Positions 51,723 through 59,434 of a stretch of DNA of 64,000 bases are shown here, in pieces; the stretch's first letter is position 1, and each line of letters begins with the position of its first letter. The notes beneath the pieces are model-generated. The model searched no databases. It worked only from the letters and a program-made list of their open reading frames with translations, and was not told where the DNA came from. The DNA is taken from the IMG/VR virus record IMGVR_UViG_3300005527_000052, positions 19,387 through 83,386 of that record, one strand, 5' to 3'. The DNA is from a virus. The position numbers and the translations under genes were made by a program.

Positions 51723-52166
51723 ATGCTGCCTGTAGATAAAATCTTAGATTATCATCTCAAAGAGCATAGAGAAGAAATGTCTCTGCTGGCGGCGTTACTT
51801 GGTAACGATAAAGAAGATTTAGCTGGTATGTGTGCTATTTCTACATTGGAATTAGGTAAAATTTTTGAATCATATGGATATAATCCGTTATATTGCACTA
51901 CGGGTAATCATTGTTTTTTAATTGTAGATGATTTTATAGTAGATGCTACGGCGTCTCAATTTGGTTTTGACGATTGCTTATTTGACCTTCCGGATGAAGA
52001 ATTTGGTTATGAATTTTTTCATGCAGATTCTAAATATTTTGAATCGCAAGAAAAGTTTATTCACGCTTTATATCAGTGGCCTACAACTCAGCATCCTATT
52101 AATTATAAAGAGTGTTTGAAATCGAAAAGTTCCCGAATAAATCAGGATTCTATGATCGGCGTATAG
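51723..52166 (+). CDS. Putative papain/transglutaminase-fold cysteine enzyme
   Basis: The 147-residue protein has AGMCAISTLELG (Cys37), GNHCFLIVDDFIVDATASQFG (His63 and Asp74; written in pieces the motif is NHCFLIV and VDATASQF). This is the Cys-His-Asp order of papain-like and transglutaminase-like enzymes, with the typical VDxTxxQF ending. It may cleave or modify a host protein. The call is from motif spacing only. Confidence 0.55.
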   Translation: MLPVDKILDYHLKEHREEMSLLAALLGNDKEDLAGMCAISTLELGKIFESYGYNPLYCTTGNHCFLIVDDFIVDATASQFGFDDCLFDLPDEEFGYEFFHADSKYFESQEKFIHALYQWPTTQHPINYKECLKSKSSRINQDSMIGV

Positions 52167-52336
52167 CTGAGATTATTCATATCGCTACCCAGCGAAATAT
52201 AGAACGCGGCACATATGAATACGGATATGAATTTGACGTGGGTTTATATTGTACCGACAACGAAATCTCGGAAATTGCATTAATTTCTTCCCGTGCTAGG
52301 ATAGAATTAGCTAATGAAAATCATCTCTCCGTTTAA
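52112..52336 (+). CDS. Hypothetical protein
   Basis: The 74-residue frame overlaps the upstream gene by 55 nt and starts with GTG. It includes RIAEIIHIATQRNIERGTYE and an acidic C-terminal half. Start and reality are uncertain because no ATG or clear Shine-Dalgarno is present. Confidence 0.45.
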   Translation: MFEIEKFPNKSGFYDRRIAEIIHIATQRNIERGTYEYGYEFDVGLYCTDNEISEIALISSRARIELANENHLSV

Positions 52337-52913
52337 AGATTATTATGATAATGCCTCCAGTCGCAAGATTGATGATGGTATTAAGTATTATCGTAAAACT
52401 ACTACTGATACTATTAATGATAAAAATATTCCCCGTAGTTCTACTCGAAATGGATATTGGTCTAATGGATTTGATTTGAATTTTATTGGTTTTGCGGGAG
52501 TTGTTTTTCCTTATCTTTCTTTTTATGAAAATGATAAAGTGATTCGGATTGATTTTGATCGGGATCGTATCCTTAATAATTATAATTACAAAACTTGGGA
52601 AAACAAATCCTTTGTTGACAGGCTTCATAAATTTATCGATGATACTTCTTTGTTTGAAAAATATGGTGCTATTTTTGAAATACGTTCCGAACCTTATCAT
52701 TATTCATGGACTCATCAGCTTACTATTAATGGTAAACTTCCATTTGGTTTTGTAAAAGTCCTTGGTCCTACCGAGGCAAATGAAATGCTTTTTAAATATC
52801 TTTGTAATAAAAGTTCTAGCGGTCCAAATATTCCCGAAATGAAAAACGATGATAAGATTGTACTGGCGGGATTTAATACAAAGTACTCATTTAGAAAAGA
52901 AAAGCAAAATTGA
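52314..52913 (+). CDS. Conserved phage protein of unknown function
   Basis: The 199-residue protein begins MKIISPFKDYYDNASSRKID and contains FIGFAGVVFPYLSF. The opening MKIIS-x-FxDYYD is a widespread phage hypothetical family. TAGAAT (52302-52307) lies 6 nt before the ATG. The function is unknown. Confidence 0.7.
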   Translation: MKIISPFKDYYDNASSRKIDDGIKYYRKTTTDTINDKNIPRSSTRNGYWSNGFDLNFIGFAGVVFPYLSFYENDKVIRIDFDRDRILNNYNYKTWENKSFVDRLHKFIDDTSLFEKYGAIFEIRSEPYHYSWTHQLTINGKLPFGFVKVLGPTEANEMLFKYLCNKSSSGPNIPEMKNDDKIVLAGFNTKYSFRKEKQN

Positions 52914-52951
52914 TCTATCTAAAAAATCTAGCTTATAGGATATAATAGCAT

Positions 52952-53200
52952 ATGAAAAATAATTCTTGGCTTGAATGTTTTACGGCGATTCGAGAAAATA
53001 TGGCGGTTAATTTGTTCGCTGCTTTATTTCTCCTTTGGTGTAATCACCAAATTGGTGTGTGGGCAGTAACTATTGTCTCATCCTTCATTCTATTTAACAC
53101 TGTTGCTAGTATTGTTTATAAAATTGAAATTGGTTACTATAAATTTTTGCTGGCCGGTTTTGCTGCGACGTGGTATCTCCATCTTTTTGGCGTGATCTAA
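52952..53200 (+). CDS. Membrane protein
   Basis: The 82-residue protein starts 5 nt after TATAAT (52941-52946). It has two to three membrane segments (NLFAALFLLWCNHQIGVWAV, FLLAGFAATWYLHLFGV). The function is unknown. Confidence 0.65.
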   Translation: MKNNSWLECFTAIRENMAVNLFAALFLLWCNHQIGVWAVTIVSSFILFNTVASIVYKIEIGYYKFLLAGFAATWYLHLFGVI

Positions 53201-53230
53201 ATTTTTGCTGCAAATTATTGAAAGAATAAA

Positions 53231-53797
53231 ATGATTAATACTCATAAGTTAAGTGAAATTTATAGCTTTGTTCGATACGTTCACGGTAATCAATTTAGAG
53301 ATGACGACAGTTATTATCTAAATCATCTCACTTGGGTAGCAGATAGTTCTTCTCAATTTATGGGTGTTCATAATAAATATTACTCTTTTGAGCAATATCT
53401 TTACGCTTCCGCTGTGGGTTATCTCCATGATTTTTTTGAAGACTGCCCTCATCATTTGCTTCAGCATATTGAATTAGATGATTTTATCTTGGAAAATATG
53501 AGGATTTTAACTAACGATAAACACAAATCGCTAGAAGAGAGAACTTTAGAGTTTGGGCGGATCGCGGTTGTTGTAAAGGTTTTTGACCGTATACATAATC
53601 TTCAATCCTGCGTAGGAGTTTGGAAGCCGTCTCGTATCAGAAAGTATCTAGACAAATCCTATAGCTTCCTAGAGGCTTTAAAGAAACGGAATCAAGACTT
53701 TTTTCCCGAACAAGAGTTGCTTCTTCTTTTTCAATGGCAGCTAGATGTTGCTGAATTAGCCTTGGCTAAAATTAATTTAGAAAATTCTGTAAAATAG
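53231..53797 (+). CDS. SpoT/Mesh1-like HD-domain hydrolase
   Basis: The 188-residue protein has an early His in YVHGNQFRDDDSYYLNHL, the central HD pair in YASAVGYLHDFFED, and a distal VVVKVFDRIHNLQS. This is the R...H...HD...D-R-x-H-N layout of RelA/SpoT hydrolase domains that degrade (p)ppGpp. It has no synthetase or regulatory domain, so it resembles single-domain Mesh1-type enzymes. Stringent-response suppression during infection is a reasonable inference. Confidence 0.7.
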   Translation: MINTHKLSEIYSFVRYVHGNQFRDDDSYYLNHLTWVADSSSQFMGVHNKYYSFEQYLYASAVGYLHDFFEDCPHHLLQHIELDDFILENMRILTNDKHKSLEERTLEFGRIAVVVKVFDRIHNLQSCVGVWKPSRIRKYLDKSYSFLEALKKRNQDFFPEQELLLLFQWQLDVAELALAKINLENSVK

Positions 53798-54003
53798 TCA
53801 AATTATTATAAGATATATAGACTACTGATTTAGAAAACGATTATCAAGGCAAAAGACATTTATCAATATAAGTTTATTATATAATTGTTAATTAAATAGT
53901 ATGAATATACTAAATAATTACTAATAATATACAAATACATTTATATCTGTTCCGTCTAACGGAACACAGATTAAAAATTCCTAAGTCTTAGATATAATTT
54001 CTT
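53798..54003 (+). other. AT-rich intergenic stretch
   Basis: About 200 nt of very AT-rich DNA without an ORF. Near its end TCTGTTCCGT...ACGGAACACAGA (about 53946-53970) forms an imperfect hairpin that may terminate transcription of the HD gene. The promoter TATAAT (53993-53998) of the next gene follows. Confidence 0.55.
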
Positions 54004-54294
54004 ATGGAAAAGAAGTACAGAATAAATACTGATATTTCCATTACTTATGAATTAGTTAATGGTGATATGATAGAATTGAATATACCTATAATTGGTAATA
54101 TCTATATTGATCAAGGAAGTTGGGATGATCCGCCGGAAAGCGAAGTGGAAGTAGTATATAATGGGACAGTAGAAGAATTAAACGATCTTATTTCCTCTGA
54201 AATTGATAACGTTGGTCAGGAAGTAAGTATTGATAAAATTAATCAAATTATCCATGATTATGTTTGTGAAAATTGGGAAGATGTAATTGAATAA
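54004..54294 (+). CDS. Hypothetical acidic protein
   Basis: The 96-residue protein starts 5 nt after TATAAT. It has alternating strands (SITYELVNGDMIELNIPI, ESEVEVVYNG) and an acidic helical C-terminus. The function is unknown. Confidence 0.65.
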   Translation: MEKKYRINTDISITYELVNGDMIELNIPIIGNIYIDQGSWDDPPESEVEVVYNGTVEELNDLISSEIDNVGQEVSIDKINQIIHDYVCENWEDVIE

Positions 54295-54577
54295 TTGCAG
54301 TAACCATAAACTAGTTTCTGCAGGAGAAGATATAGAAATAAAGGTTCTATGTCAAAAAACCACTCATGAATGTATAGTAACTTTTATTTATAAAGATTAT
54401 ACTATAATCAAAAAAATTAAATACGATTTATATATGTTCTATTCTGAAATAGTTGATGTAAAAATCACAACAAAAATTACATATAAAGAATGCCCGTCAG
54501 AATATTCATCTGAAAAAGATGTAGAGACGATTAACAGAATTATTTCCGATATAATTAATAACTATTACACTCCATGA
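54287..54577 (+). CDS. Hypothetical protein
   Basis: The 96-residue protein overlaps both neighbours. It has beta strands (CIVTFIYKDYTIIKKIKY) and an acidic helix before DIINNYYTP. Its C-terminus resembles that of the upstream product (I-x-x-I-I-x-D), so the pair may be diverged duplicates. Confidence 0.6.
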   Translation: MNNCSNHKLVSAGEDIEIKVLCQKTTHECIVTFIYKDYTIIKKIKYDLYMFYSEIVDVKITTKITYKECPSEYSSEKDVETINRIISDIINNYYTP

Positions 54578-55122
54578 TTTACCAAGAAACAAAAAATAAT
54601 AGCGTCCTTACGATTGATTTTGATAAGAATCCATTACATCCAAGAAAAGATCAAGATAATATTGGCGTAATTTATCAAATTGGATTAGATAGATACAACA
54701 TTGGTGATAAAAAGATAACTTCCGAAGAGATGGAAGAAATAGCCAATAATCCAGATAATTATAGACTTCCGATATATTGCTATATTCATAGTGGTATCAC
54801 TATCTCTCACCGCCCTTTTAATGATAATTGGGATAGCGGAATGCTTGGATACATTGTTATCTCAAAAGAAATTTGCGAAAAAGAGGGTATTCCGTTTTCT
54901 GATAAGGATAGACTCGGAAAAATATGCTTAAATGAAATTAAAGAATATAATGCTTATTTAATCGGTATGGTATATCAATGGACAATTAAAGACAATAACG
55001 ACTGGATTGATAGTTGTGGAAGTTATACTTTCGAAGGTGACGCTATAACAGAAGGTGCCGATAGTTTTAATCGTTATCTAGAAGATAAAAGAGATGAAAT
55101 TCTAGGCTATAAAGCAAATTAA
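54574..55122 (+). CDS. Conserved phage protein of unknown function
   Basis: The 182-residue protein has LDRYNIGDKKITSEEMEEI, LPIYCYIHSGITISHRPF, WDSGMLGYIV and YLIGMVYQWTI. The combination of YxLGD, LxxYxHSGxTIS and WDSGxxGxI is a widespread phage hypothetical family. The function is unknown. Confidence 0.75.
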   Translation: MIYQETKNNSVLTIDFDKNPLHPRKDQDNIGVIYQIGLDRYNIGDKKITSEEMEEIANNPDNYRLPIYCYIHSGITISHRPFNDNWDSGMLGYIVISKEICEKEGIPFSDKDRLGKICLNEIKEYNAYLIGMVYQWTIKDNNDWIDSCGSYTFEGDAITEGADSFNRYLEDKRDEILGYKAN

Positions 55123-55151
55123 AAAATCAAATTGTGTCGATATAATACGAC

Positions 55152-55559
55152 ATGAACAACAATATGATTAACATTGTGTCTCATGGCGGCATTCGTTTTA
55201 GCGATCGGTTTTTTGATATCCGTCGTTTTGCAGATACTTTCAATAATCTAAAGGAAGTATCGGGTCCGAAATCTACCGAAAATTCTCCGGAATATATTTA
55301 CTTTTGGTATCTTCGAAATTCTGGTATTGTTAATTTTCTTGAAGACGGAACTCTTTTTTTTAACTTTAATGTTAATAGCGGTGCTTTTACCGGTGATTCT
55401 CTTATGAATACGGTTAAGTATCTGAGCCGTTTTTGCAAGGAAAATTGTTTCCATGAAATGACGGTCGCCGGTTTGTCTGGTTCTCTTATGAAGGAAAATC
55501 GTATTCGTATTACCTTTGATCCGAATTCAAAGAAGTCCGGATATATTATTAAGAGGTAA
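55152..55559 (+). CDS. Hypothetical protein from leaderless promoter
   Basis: The 135-residue protein starts 5 nt after TATAAT (55141-55146). It has RFSDRFFDIRRFADTF, YFWYLRNSG and beta strands near the end. The function is unknown. Confidence 0.65.
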   Translation: MNNNMINIVSHGGIRFSDRFFDIRRFADTFNNLKEVSGPKSTENSPEYIYFWYLRNSGIVNFLEDGTLFFNFNVNSGAFTGDSLMNTVKYLSRFCKENCFHEMTVAGLSGSLMKENRIRITFDPNSKKSGYIIKR

Positions 55560-55566
55560 ATTTTTT

Positions 55567-55716
55567 ATGCGTCCAATTAATGATCCAGTTACTGTAGAAG
55601 AACTAAGAAAATACAAAGAAGAAGTTCGTGACGCTATTAAATTTCTTACAAAAGCAATGATTCTTTTAGCTGAAAAGGTTGAATATTTAGAGTCCATTAC
55701 GGGAGCAGATAGATAA
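55567..55716 (+). CDS. Hypothetical 49-residue helical protein
   Basis: The ATG at 55567 begins MRPINDPVTVEELRKYKEEV, followed by a long helix. AAGAGGTAAA lies upstream. The longer frame would run into the previous gene. The function is unknown. Confidence 0.6.
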   Translation: MRPINDPVTVEELRKYKEEVRDAIKFLTKAMILLAEKVEYLESITGADR

Positions 55717-56219
55717 TGCTAGTACCTATTCCAATCGAAGTACACCCAAAGGTTAGACCTTATTCTGATCTTAAAGATATCTTTACTCCAGAAGAATACC
55801 AACAAGAAATAAAAGAATCTTTTACTTCAAATCCTATAGATGGTTATACTGGCTATTATTGGGATAATATGTCTTATCAGAATCGTGACGATTTAGAATA
55901 TTTTGGTTTTTTGAATTTTTCTATAAAAGACCCTGAAAAACGGAATTCTCATTTTAATTTCTTTGGTAAATTAGGACGCGGTTACGGCTCCGTAGATTCT
56001 ATCGAACAATTTGATAAAAAGTTTCGAAATATTTTAGAAAAATCAGATCGTAAACTTATTGTTACATTCAGAGAAATAGATAAAAAAGAAGATGGTTACT
56101 ATCGTTTCCATAAAAACGGTCCTTATCTTGGCGATTGTATTCGTGAAGAATGGGAATATCTTAAAGACGAACCAAATCTAGGTAATATATTCCAATTTAA
56201 TATTTATATAGTAAAATGA
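55716..56219 (+). CDS. Hypothetical protein
   Basis: The 167-residue protein overlaps its neighbours by 1-4 nt. It is rich in Tyr and Phe, with a Lys/Asp-rich C-terminal half. No motif was recognised. Confidence 0.6.
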   Translation: MLVPIPIEVHPKVRPYSDLKDIFTPEEYQQEIKESFTSNPIDGYTGYYWDNMSYQNRDDLEYFGFLNFSIKDPEKRNSHFNFFGKLGRGYGSVDSIEQFDKKFRNILEKSDRKLIVTFREIDKKEDGYYRFHKNGPYLGDCIREEWEYLKDEPNLGNIFQFNIYIVK

Positions 56220-56371
56220 GTAGAACAAATAAAAACTCCTCAAATAGAGACGAATACTGGTCGCCTAGACCAAATAAATATTTCTCTAAGCCGGGAAAGA
56301 AAACTAAAAAATACACACATAAAATAGAACGAAGAAAAGGTAAAATTAATGATAAATCCAATTACGATTAA
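56216..56371 (+). CDS. Hypothetical basic 51-residue protein
   Basis: An ATGA overlap starts MSRTNKNSSNRDEYWSPRP, a very basic and probably disordered peptide (KPGKKTKKYTHKIERRKGK). It overlaps the next gene by 23 nt. Confidence 0.5.
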   Translation: MSRTNKNSSNRDEYWSPRPNKYFSKPGKKTKKYTHKIERRKGKINDKSNYD

Positions 56372-56576
56372 TAATAAATCCACCGATCATGATTTTATCA
56401 GATACGGATATTTTGACGCTATTTTAGGATTAGGTCAGGCCACGGTTGAAAAACTTCGTTTTAATCCTACAAATAGACAGCGTAAAGCTTATACATTAGG
56501 ATATCTTCAAGCGGATACTATGATTACCGGTTTAGTATCGAAAATAGGACTAGAGTTAGTTAACAATGAAGACTAA
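56349..56576 (+). CDS. Hypothetical protein, GY-type
   Basis: The 75-residue protein has FIRYGYFDAILGLGQAT and NRQRKAYTLGYLQAD. This layout recalls that of the RMF-like product at 34508 (GYxA...Y-x-x-G-Y), but CPY is missing. A distant relation is possible. Confidence 0.55.
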   Translation: MINPITINNKSTDHDFIRYGYFDAILGLGQATVEKLRFNPTNRQRKAYTLGYLQADTMITGLVSKIGLELVNNED

Positions 56577-56793
56577 TATCGAAAAAGCTGTTTGGTATTA
56601 TACCTATTGGATTATAGATTCATATTTAGCTGATATAACTATTGAAGTTATTTCTATTGAAAATGAATTAAAAGTGGGAGATAAGATAACTCTCTCTAGA
56701 GGCGAACGCTTTATTCGTAAAATTATTTACGATGACGATAATCATCCGCCGATTGTAGTTACTAAATTTAAGGATACTAAAAATGGGTTATAA
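56566..56793 (+). CDS. Hypothetical beta-rich protein
   Basis: The 75-residue protein has ITIEVISIENELKVGDKITL, an SH3-like KVGDKI element. It overlaps both neighbours by about 11 nt. The function is unknown. Confidence 0.6.
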   Translation: MKTNIEKAVWYYTYWIIDSYLADITIEVISIENELKVGDKITLSRGERFIRKIIYDDDNHPPIVVTKFKDTKNGL

Positions 56794-57115
56794 TAGTCTT
56801 GTTTTAATTCAAAATGATTATGTCCACCAGCTTTCCCATTCTGCGGAAGATTTTGTGGATAGACTTCAAGTGAAATTAAGCGGCGGTTTTAATTACGAGT
56901 CCCAAAATCAAGTATGCCAAGGTGTTTATGTAGTCCATTGCGATCATATGGATATGCATAAAGCATACATTGTTGGGTCAAATGATTGTGTAGGTATTCC
57001 GGGCGGTCTGATGCATGTAGGAAGAACTAGTAAAACTGATGAAGAGTTAAATATTGAAATGCTAAAATCAATGGCAGACGCGATAGGATATCGAATTGTA
57101 AAAAAGAGCAAGTAA
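56783..57115 (+). CDS. Conserved phage protein of unknown function
   Basis: The 110-residue protein has YNSLVLIQNDYVHQLS, then VYVVHCDHMDMHKAYIVGSN. The pattern NDxxxxIxxDxxxF...VxxxxHADxxxVxxVxGN is common in phage genomes. The function is unknown. Confidence 0.65.
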   Translation: MGYNSLVLIQNDYVHQLSHSAEDFVDRLQVKLSGGFNYESQNQVCQGVYVVHCDHMDMHKAYIVGSNDCVGIPGGLMHVGRTSKTDEELNIEMLKSMADAIGYRIVKKSK

Positions 57116-57120
57116 TTACT

Positions 57121-57351
57121 ATGTCAATTCTAATTGATTATCATAAGAACGGCGTTTATACTGCTTTTGACGATAGATCAAAAAAATATGAAGTTGTTTC
57201 AAGTAATTTATATGAAATACCTAAAATTTTACGCCAAAAAGGATATAATAGCATAGAGTATTCTCCGTTAGTAATTGAATTACTCTTTGGTGAATGGCAA
57301 TTTATAAAAGGAAAAAGAGTTTTAATAGATCAGGAGTTAAACCATGTTTGA
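57121..57351 (+). CDS. Hypothetical protein
   Basis: The 76-residue protein has KNGVYTAFDDRSKKYEVVSS and a hydrophobic C-terminal half. An internal GGATATAATAG at 57239-57249 is a chance or silent promoter match. The function is unknown. Confidence 0.6.
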   Translation: MSILIDYHKNGVYTAFDDRSKKYEVVSSNLYEIPKILRQKGYNSIEYSPLVIELLFGEWQFIKGKRVLIDQELNHV

Positions 57352-57535
57352 AAAAGATCGTGATTATAACGCAGACTATGATGATAGTATTCCAGATCCG
57401 CTTGAAGAAGAAAATCCCATAGAAGATGATGATTACGATGATGATCTAGACGAAGATTATGATGATTACTTAGAAGATTACGAAGATGACGATTATGATG
57501 ATGAAGATGACGACGAAGAACTAGAAACAAAATAA
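57344..57535 (+). CDS. Extremely acidic protein
   Basis: The 63-residue product is more than half Asp and Glu, interspersed with Tyr (DDDYDDDLDEDYDDYLEDY). CAGGAG precedes the ATG. Like the product at 33490 it could mimic DNA or bind cations or basic proteins. The low-complexity sequence makes homology assignment impossible by eye. Confidence 0.65.
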   Translation: MFEKDRDYNADYDDSIPDPLEEENPIEDDDYDDDLDEDYDDYLEDYEDDDYDDEDDDEELETK

Positions 57536-57540
57536 ATAAT

Positions 57541-57723
57541 ATGCACTTATTTTTATCGTTTTTATTTGCGTTTTTTGCTTTTATTTGTCACGTTTTTTGT
57601 AAAAAAACAGAAAATGATAATGACTATTTAACTGCGGTTCCATATGTATTTTGTTGGTGGTTTAGATTTGGCTTTGCGGTTCTGTCGATTATAGCTTTAG
57701 GAGTAGTTCTTTTTGGAACGTAA
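57541..57723 (+). CDS. Two-pass membrane protein
   Basis: The 60-residue protein has FLSFLFAFFAFICHVFC and FRFGFAVLSIIALGVVLF as membrane segments. Its stop overlaps the start of the MazG-like gene. The function is unknown. Confidence 0.6.
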   Translation: MHLFLSFLFAFFAFICHVFCKKTENDNDYLTAVPYVFCWWFRFGFAVLSIIALGVVLFGT

Positions 57724-57982
57724 TAAAATCACAAAACCTTGTTTTGCATTAGCTATGAAAATCTTTGAACTAAGATTTATCGAAGCATTTAATAAACACG
57801 GTTTTGATACTCATGTTTCTTTTCATGAGACTCTAGGTGATCTTACAGAAGAATATCATGAATTCGTGGAAGCTGTTAAAGGTAAAAGCGAAAGAGATAA
57901 GATTTATGAGTTAGCCGATGTTGCTATTGCTGCCATTTGGGGCATAGCAAGTGCTTATCAAAATATAGAAGATCAAGAATAA
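57713..57982 (+). CDS. MazG-like nucleotide pyrophosphohydrolase
   Basis: The protein is about 89 residues from a TTG; an internal ATG at residue 16 is an alternative. It contains LTEEYHEFVEAVK and DKIYELADVAIAAIW, the ExxE...ExxD metal-binding pattern of MazG/dUTPase-type all-alpha NTP pyrophosphatases. Such phage enzymes may hydrolyse (d)NTPs or lower alarmone levels. Confidence 0.65.
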   Translation: MERNKITKPCFALAMKIFELRFIEAFNKHGFDTHVSFHETLGDLTEEYHEFVEAVKGKSERDKIYELADVAIAAIWGIASAYQNIEDQE

Positions 57983-57997
57983 CGTTTTAACAAAATT

Positions 57998-58070
57998 TGC
58001 GGGAGGCTAGGCCGGGTGGTCTGGTGAGTCTCATAAACTTGCAACTTGGGTTCGAGTCCCAATCCCGCTA
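57998..58070 (+). tRNA. tRNA-Met (anticodon CAT)
   Basis: Acceptor TGCGGGA/TCCCGCT with a mismatched first pair, as in initiator tRNAs. The D-arm pairs CTAG/CTGG. The anticodon loop CTCATAA gives CAT. T-arm TTGGGTTCGAGTCCCAA. The CAT identity could be elongator, initiator or Ile2 (lysidine). The next ATG is 2 nt after the discriminator A. Confidence 0.8.
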
Positions 58071-58072
58071 TT

Positions 58073-58351
58073 ATGGATATTAATGTAAAAATAGAACCAA
58101 GTGAAGGTGTAAAAAAATATTCTTTTGAAGATATTCTTAAAGAACCCGGTATTTACCAACAAATAGTTTTTGCAGGATCTGCTGGAATTTTTATTAATGC
58201 TGGCAACTGCATATATTATACTGATAGCTGTAAAAACAAATTTTACTCTATTGATGGCAGAAGCTATATGAAAGAGATTTGGGATAAACCGGATATATTT
58301 TTTGAGAAATTAAATTCAAAAACACTCACGGTCACTTTTAAATTCGATTAA
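58073..58351 (+). CDS. Small protein, family B-like, starting at a tRNA 3' end
   Basis: The 92-residue protein starts 2 nt after tRNA-Met; a longer frame through the tRNA is rejected. It has YSFEDILKEPGIYQQIVF, GNCIYYTDS and a final LTVTFKFD, a family B-like layout. The function is unknown. Confidence 0.65.
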   Translation: MDINVKIEPSEGVKKYSFEDILKEPGIYQQIVFAGSAGIFINAGNCIYYTDSCKNKFYSIDGRSYMKEIWDKPDIFFEKLNSKTLTVTFKFD

Positions 58352-58396
58352 AAAACCAATCGACGGCGATATAATATATTATCAAGGAGATATTAC

Positions 58397-59398
58397 ATGG
58401 CTCACGGAATTGAATACTTTGATAAAGTGGTATCGCGTCACGGGACAGAATGGCACGGTAAAGCTATCCATGTTAACGAAGATATGGATGTGCATCGTGC
58501 CGCTAAGGAAATTAGGCTTGATCAGTGGTCTATTCTAGAAGAACCTATTGAATATAAAGGTAAGAAAGTTGATGGACATAAACTTCTAGTCTGCTCAGAT
58601 AATAATCATGTTATTTCTGTTGTAGGTGCAAAGTATCGCCCCGTTCAGCCTAAAGAAATTATTGATTTCATTAGTGATTTGACTGTGGATAAAAATGTCG
58701 CTAAGGTTACTTCGGCTGGTACTTTTTGGAATCGTGAGGACGTTGTTTTTAGCGTCGAAATTCCCCGTGAATATAGGGTTAATAATGACGAAATGCGTCC
58801 TTATCTTTTGGTTTCAAACAATAATGCTGCGAAGCGTAAGTTTGTTGTAGGTTTTACCGCTACTCGTGTAATCTGTAATAATACTCACAAGATTGCTCTG
58901 AGAGAACTGAAGGGTAGCAGGTATTATTCTATGAAGCATACTGAGGGTCTTGGTAGTCGAATTCAGGACGTTCGATTGGCTTTGGAACTTGGTATTAAGG
59001 CTTTTGATAACATGGATGAAGAAATGCATAAGATGATTTCCGTCGTCGATCCTACGGTAATCAAATCTTATTATGATGAAGTGGTTCCCCTGCCAAATAA
59101 GCCAGCTAATGCTAGCGGAACTAGTTTAAAGAGATGGGAAACCAAAGTGGAAAAGGCTCGTGAATCACGAGTTAAAATGAATCAACGAATGATGTACGAA
59201 AGCGATACTCTAAAGCAGAAGCCTAATCTTTGGCTTGCGTATAACAGTGTAAATTGGTACAACGAGAATCATTCTCGTATTAATCAAGAAGATGATTACA
59301 GTCTCAATCGTCCGTTTAGTATTGCTCTTGGTCGTATTGGCGAACTTAATATCGATGCTTATGATGCTGCGTATGACATGATGTTAGCTAACGCTTAA
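58397..59398 (+). CDS. DUF932 (phage/plasmid-like) protein
   Basis: The 333-residue protein begins MAHGIEYFDKVVSRHGTEWHG and contains VGAKYRPVQPKEIIDFISDL, NREDVVFSVEIP, RVICNNTHKIAL and a C-terminal WLAYNSVNWYNENHSRIN. These are the hallmarks of DUF932/TIGR03299 proteins, common in phages and plasmids and related to LGT-type or Sak-like annotation. The role is unknown. GATATAATA (58370-58375) gives a short leader with AAGGAG. The coding sequence is GC-richer than its neighbours. Confidence 0.85.
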   Translation: MAHGIEYFDKVVSRHGTEWHGKAIHVNEDMDVHRAAKEIRLDQWSILEEPIEYKGKKVDGHKLLVCSDNNHVISVVGAKYRPVQPKEIIDFISDLTVDKNVAKVTSAGTFWNREDVVFSVEIPREYRVNNDEMRPYLLVSNNNAAKRKFVVGFTATRVICNNTHKIALRELKGSRYYSMKHTEGLGSRIQDVRLALELGIKAFDNMDEEMHKMISVVDPTVIKSYYDEVVPLPNKPANASGTSLKRWETKVEKARESRVKMNQRMMYESDTLKQKPNLWLAYNSVNWYNENHSRINQEDDYSLNRPFSIALGRIGELNIDAYDAAYDMMLANA

Positions 59399-59402
59399 AC
59401 CG

Positions 59403-59434
59403 ATAGTCTAGATAGAAATATCTAGACTATTTTT
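59403..59434 (+). terminator. 12-bp GAAA-tetraloop terminator
   Basis: ATAGTCTAGATA-GAAA-TATCTAGACTAT is a perfect 12-bp hairpin followed by TTTT. The next ATG (59435) begins at the end of the T-tract. Confidence 0.85.

Noticed and set aside
52311-52700. Minus-strand 129-codon ORF
   Set aside because: It is an antisense shadow of the conserved gene at 52314, with repetitive Ile/Ser/Asn composition.
57239-57249. GGATATAATAG inside the 57121 gene
   Set aside because: No start codon follows at the usual distance; it is probably a chance match.
57330-57530. Minus-strand His/Leu-rich ORF
   Set aside because: It is the complement of the acidic low-complexity gene.
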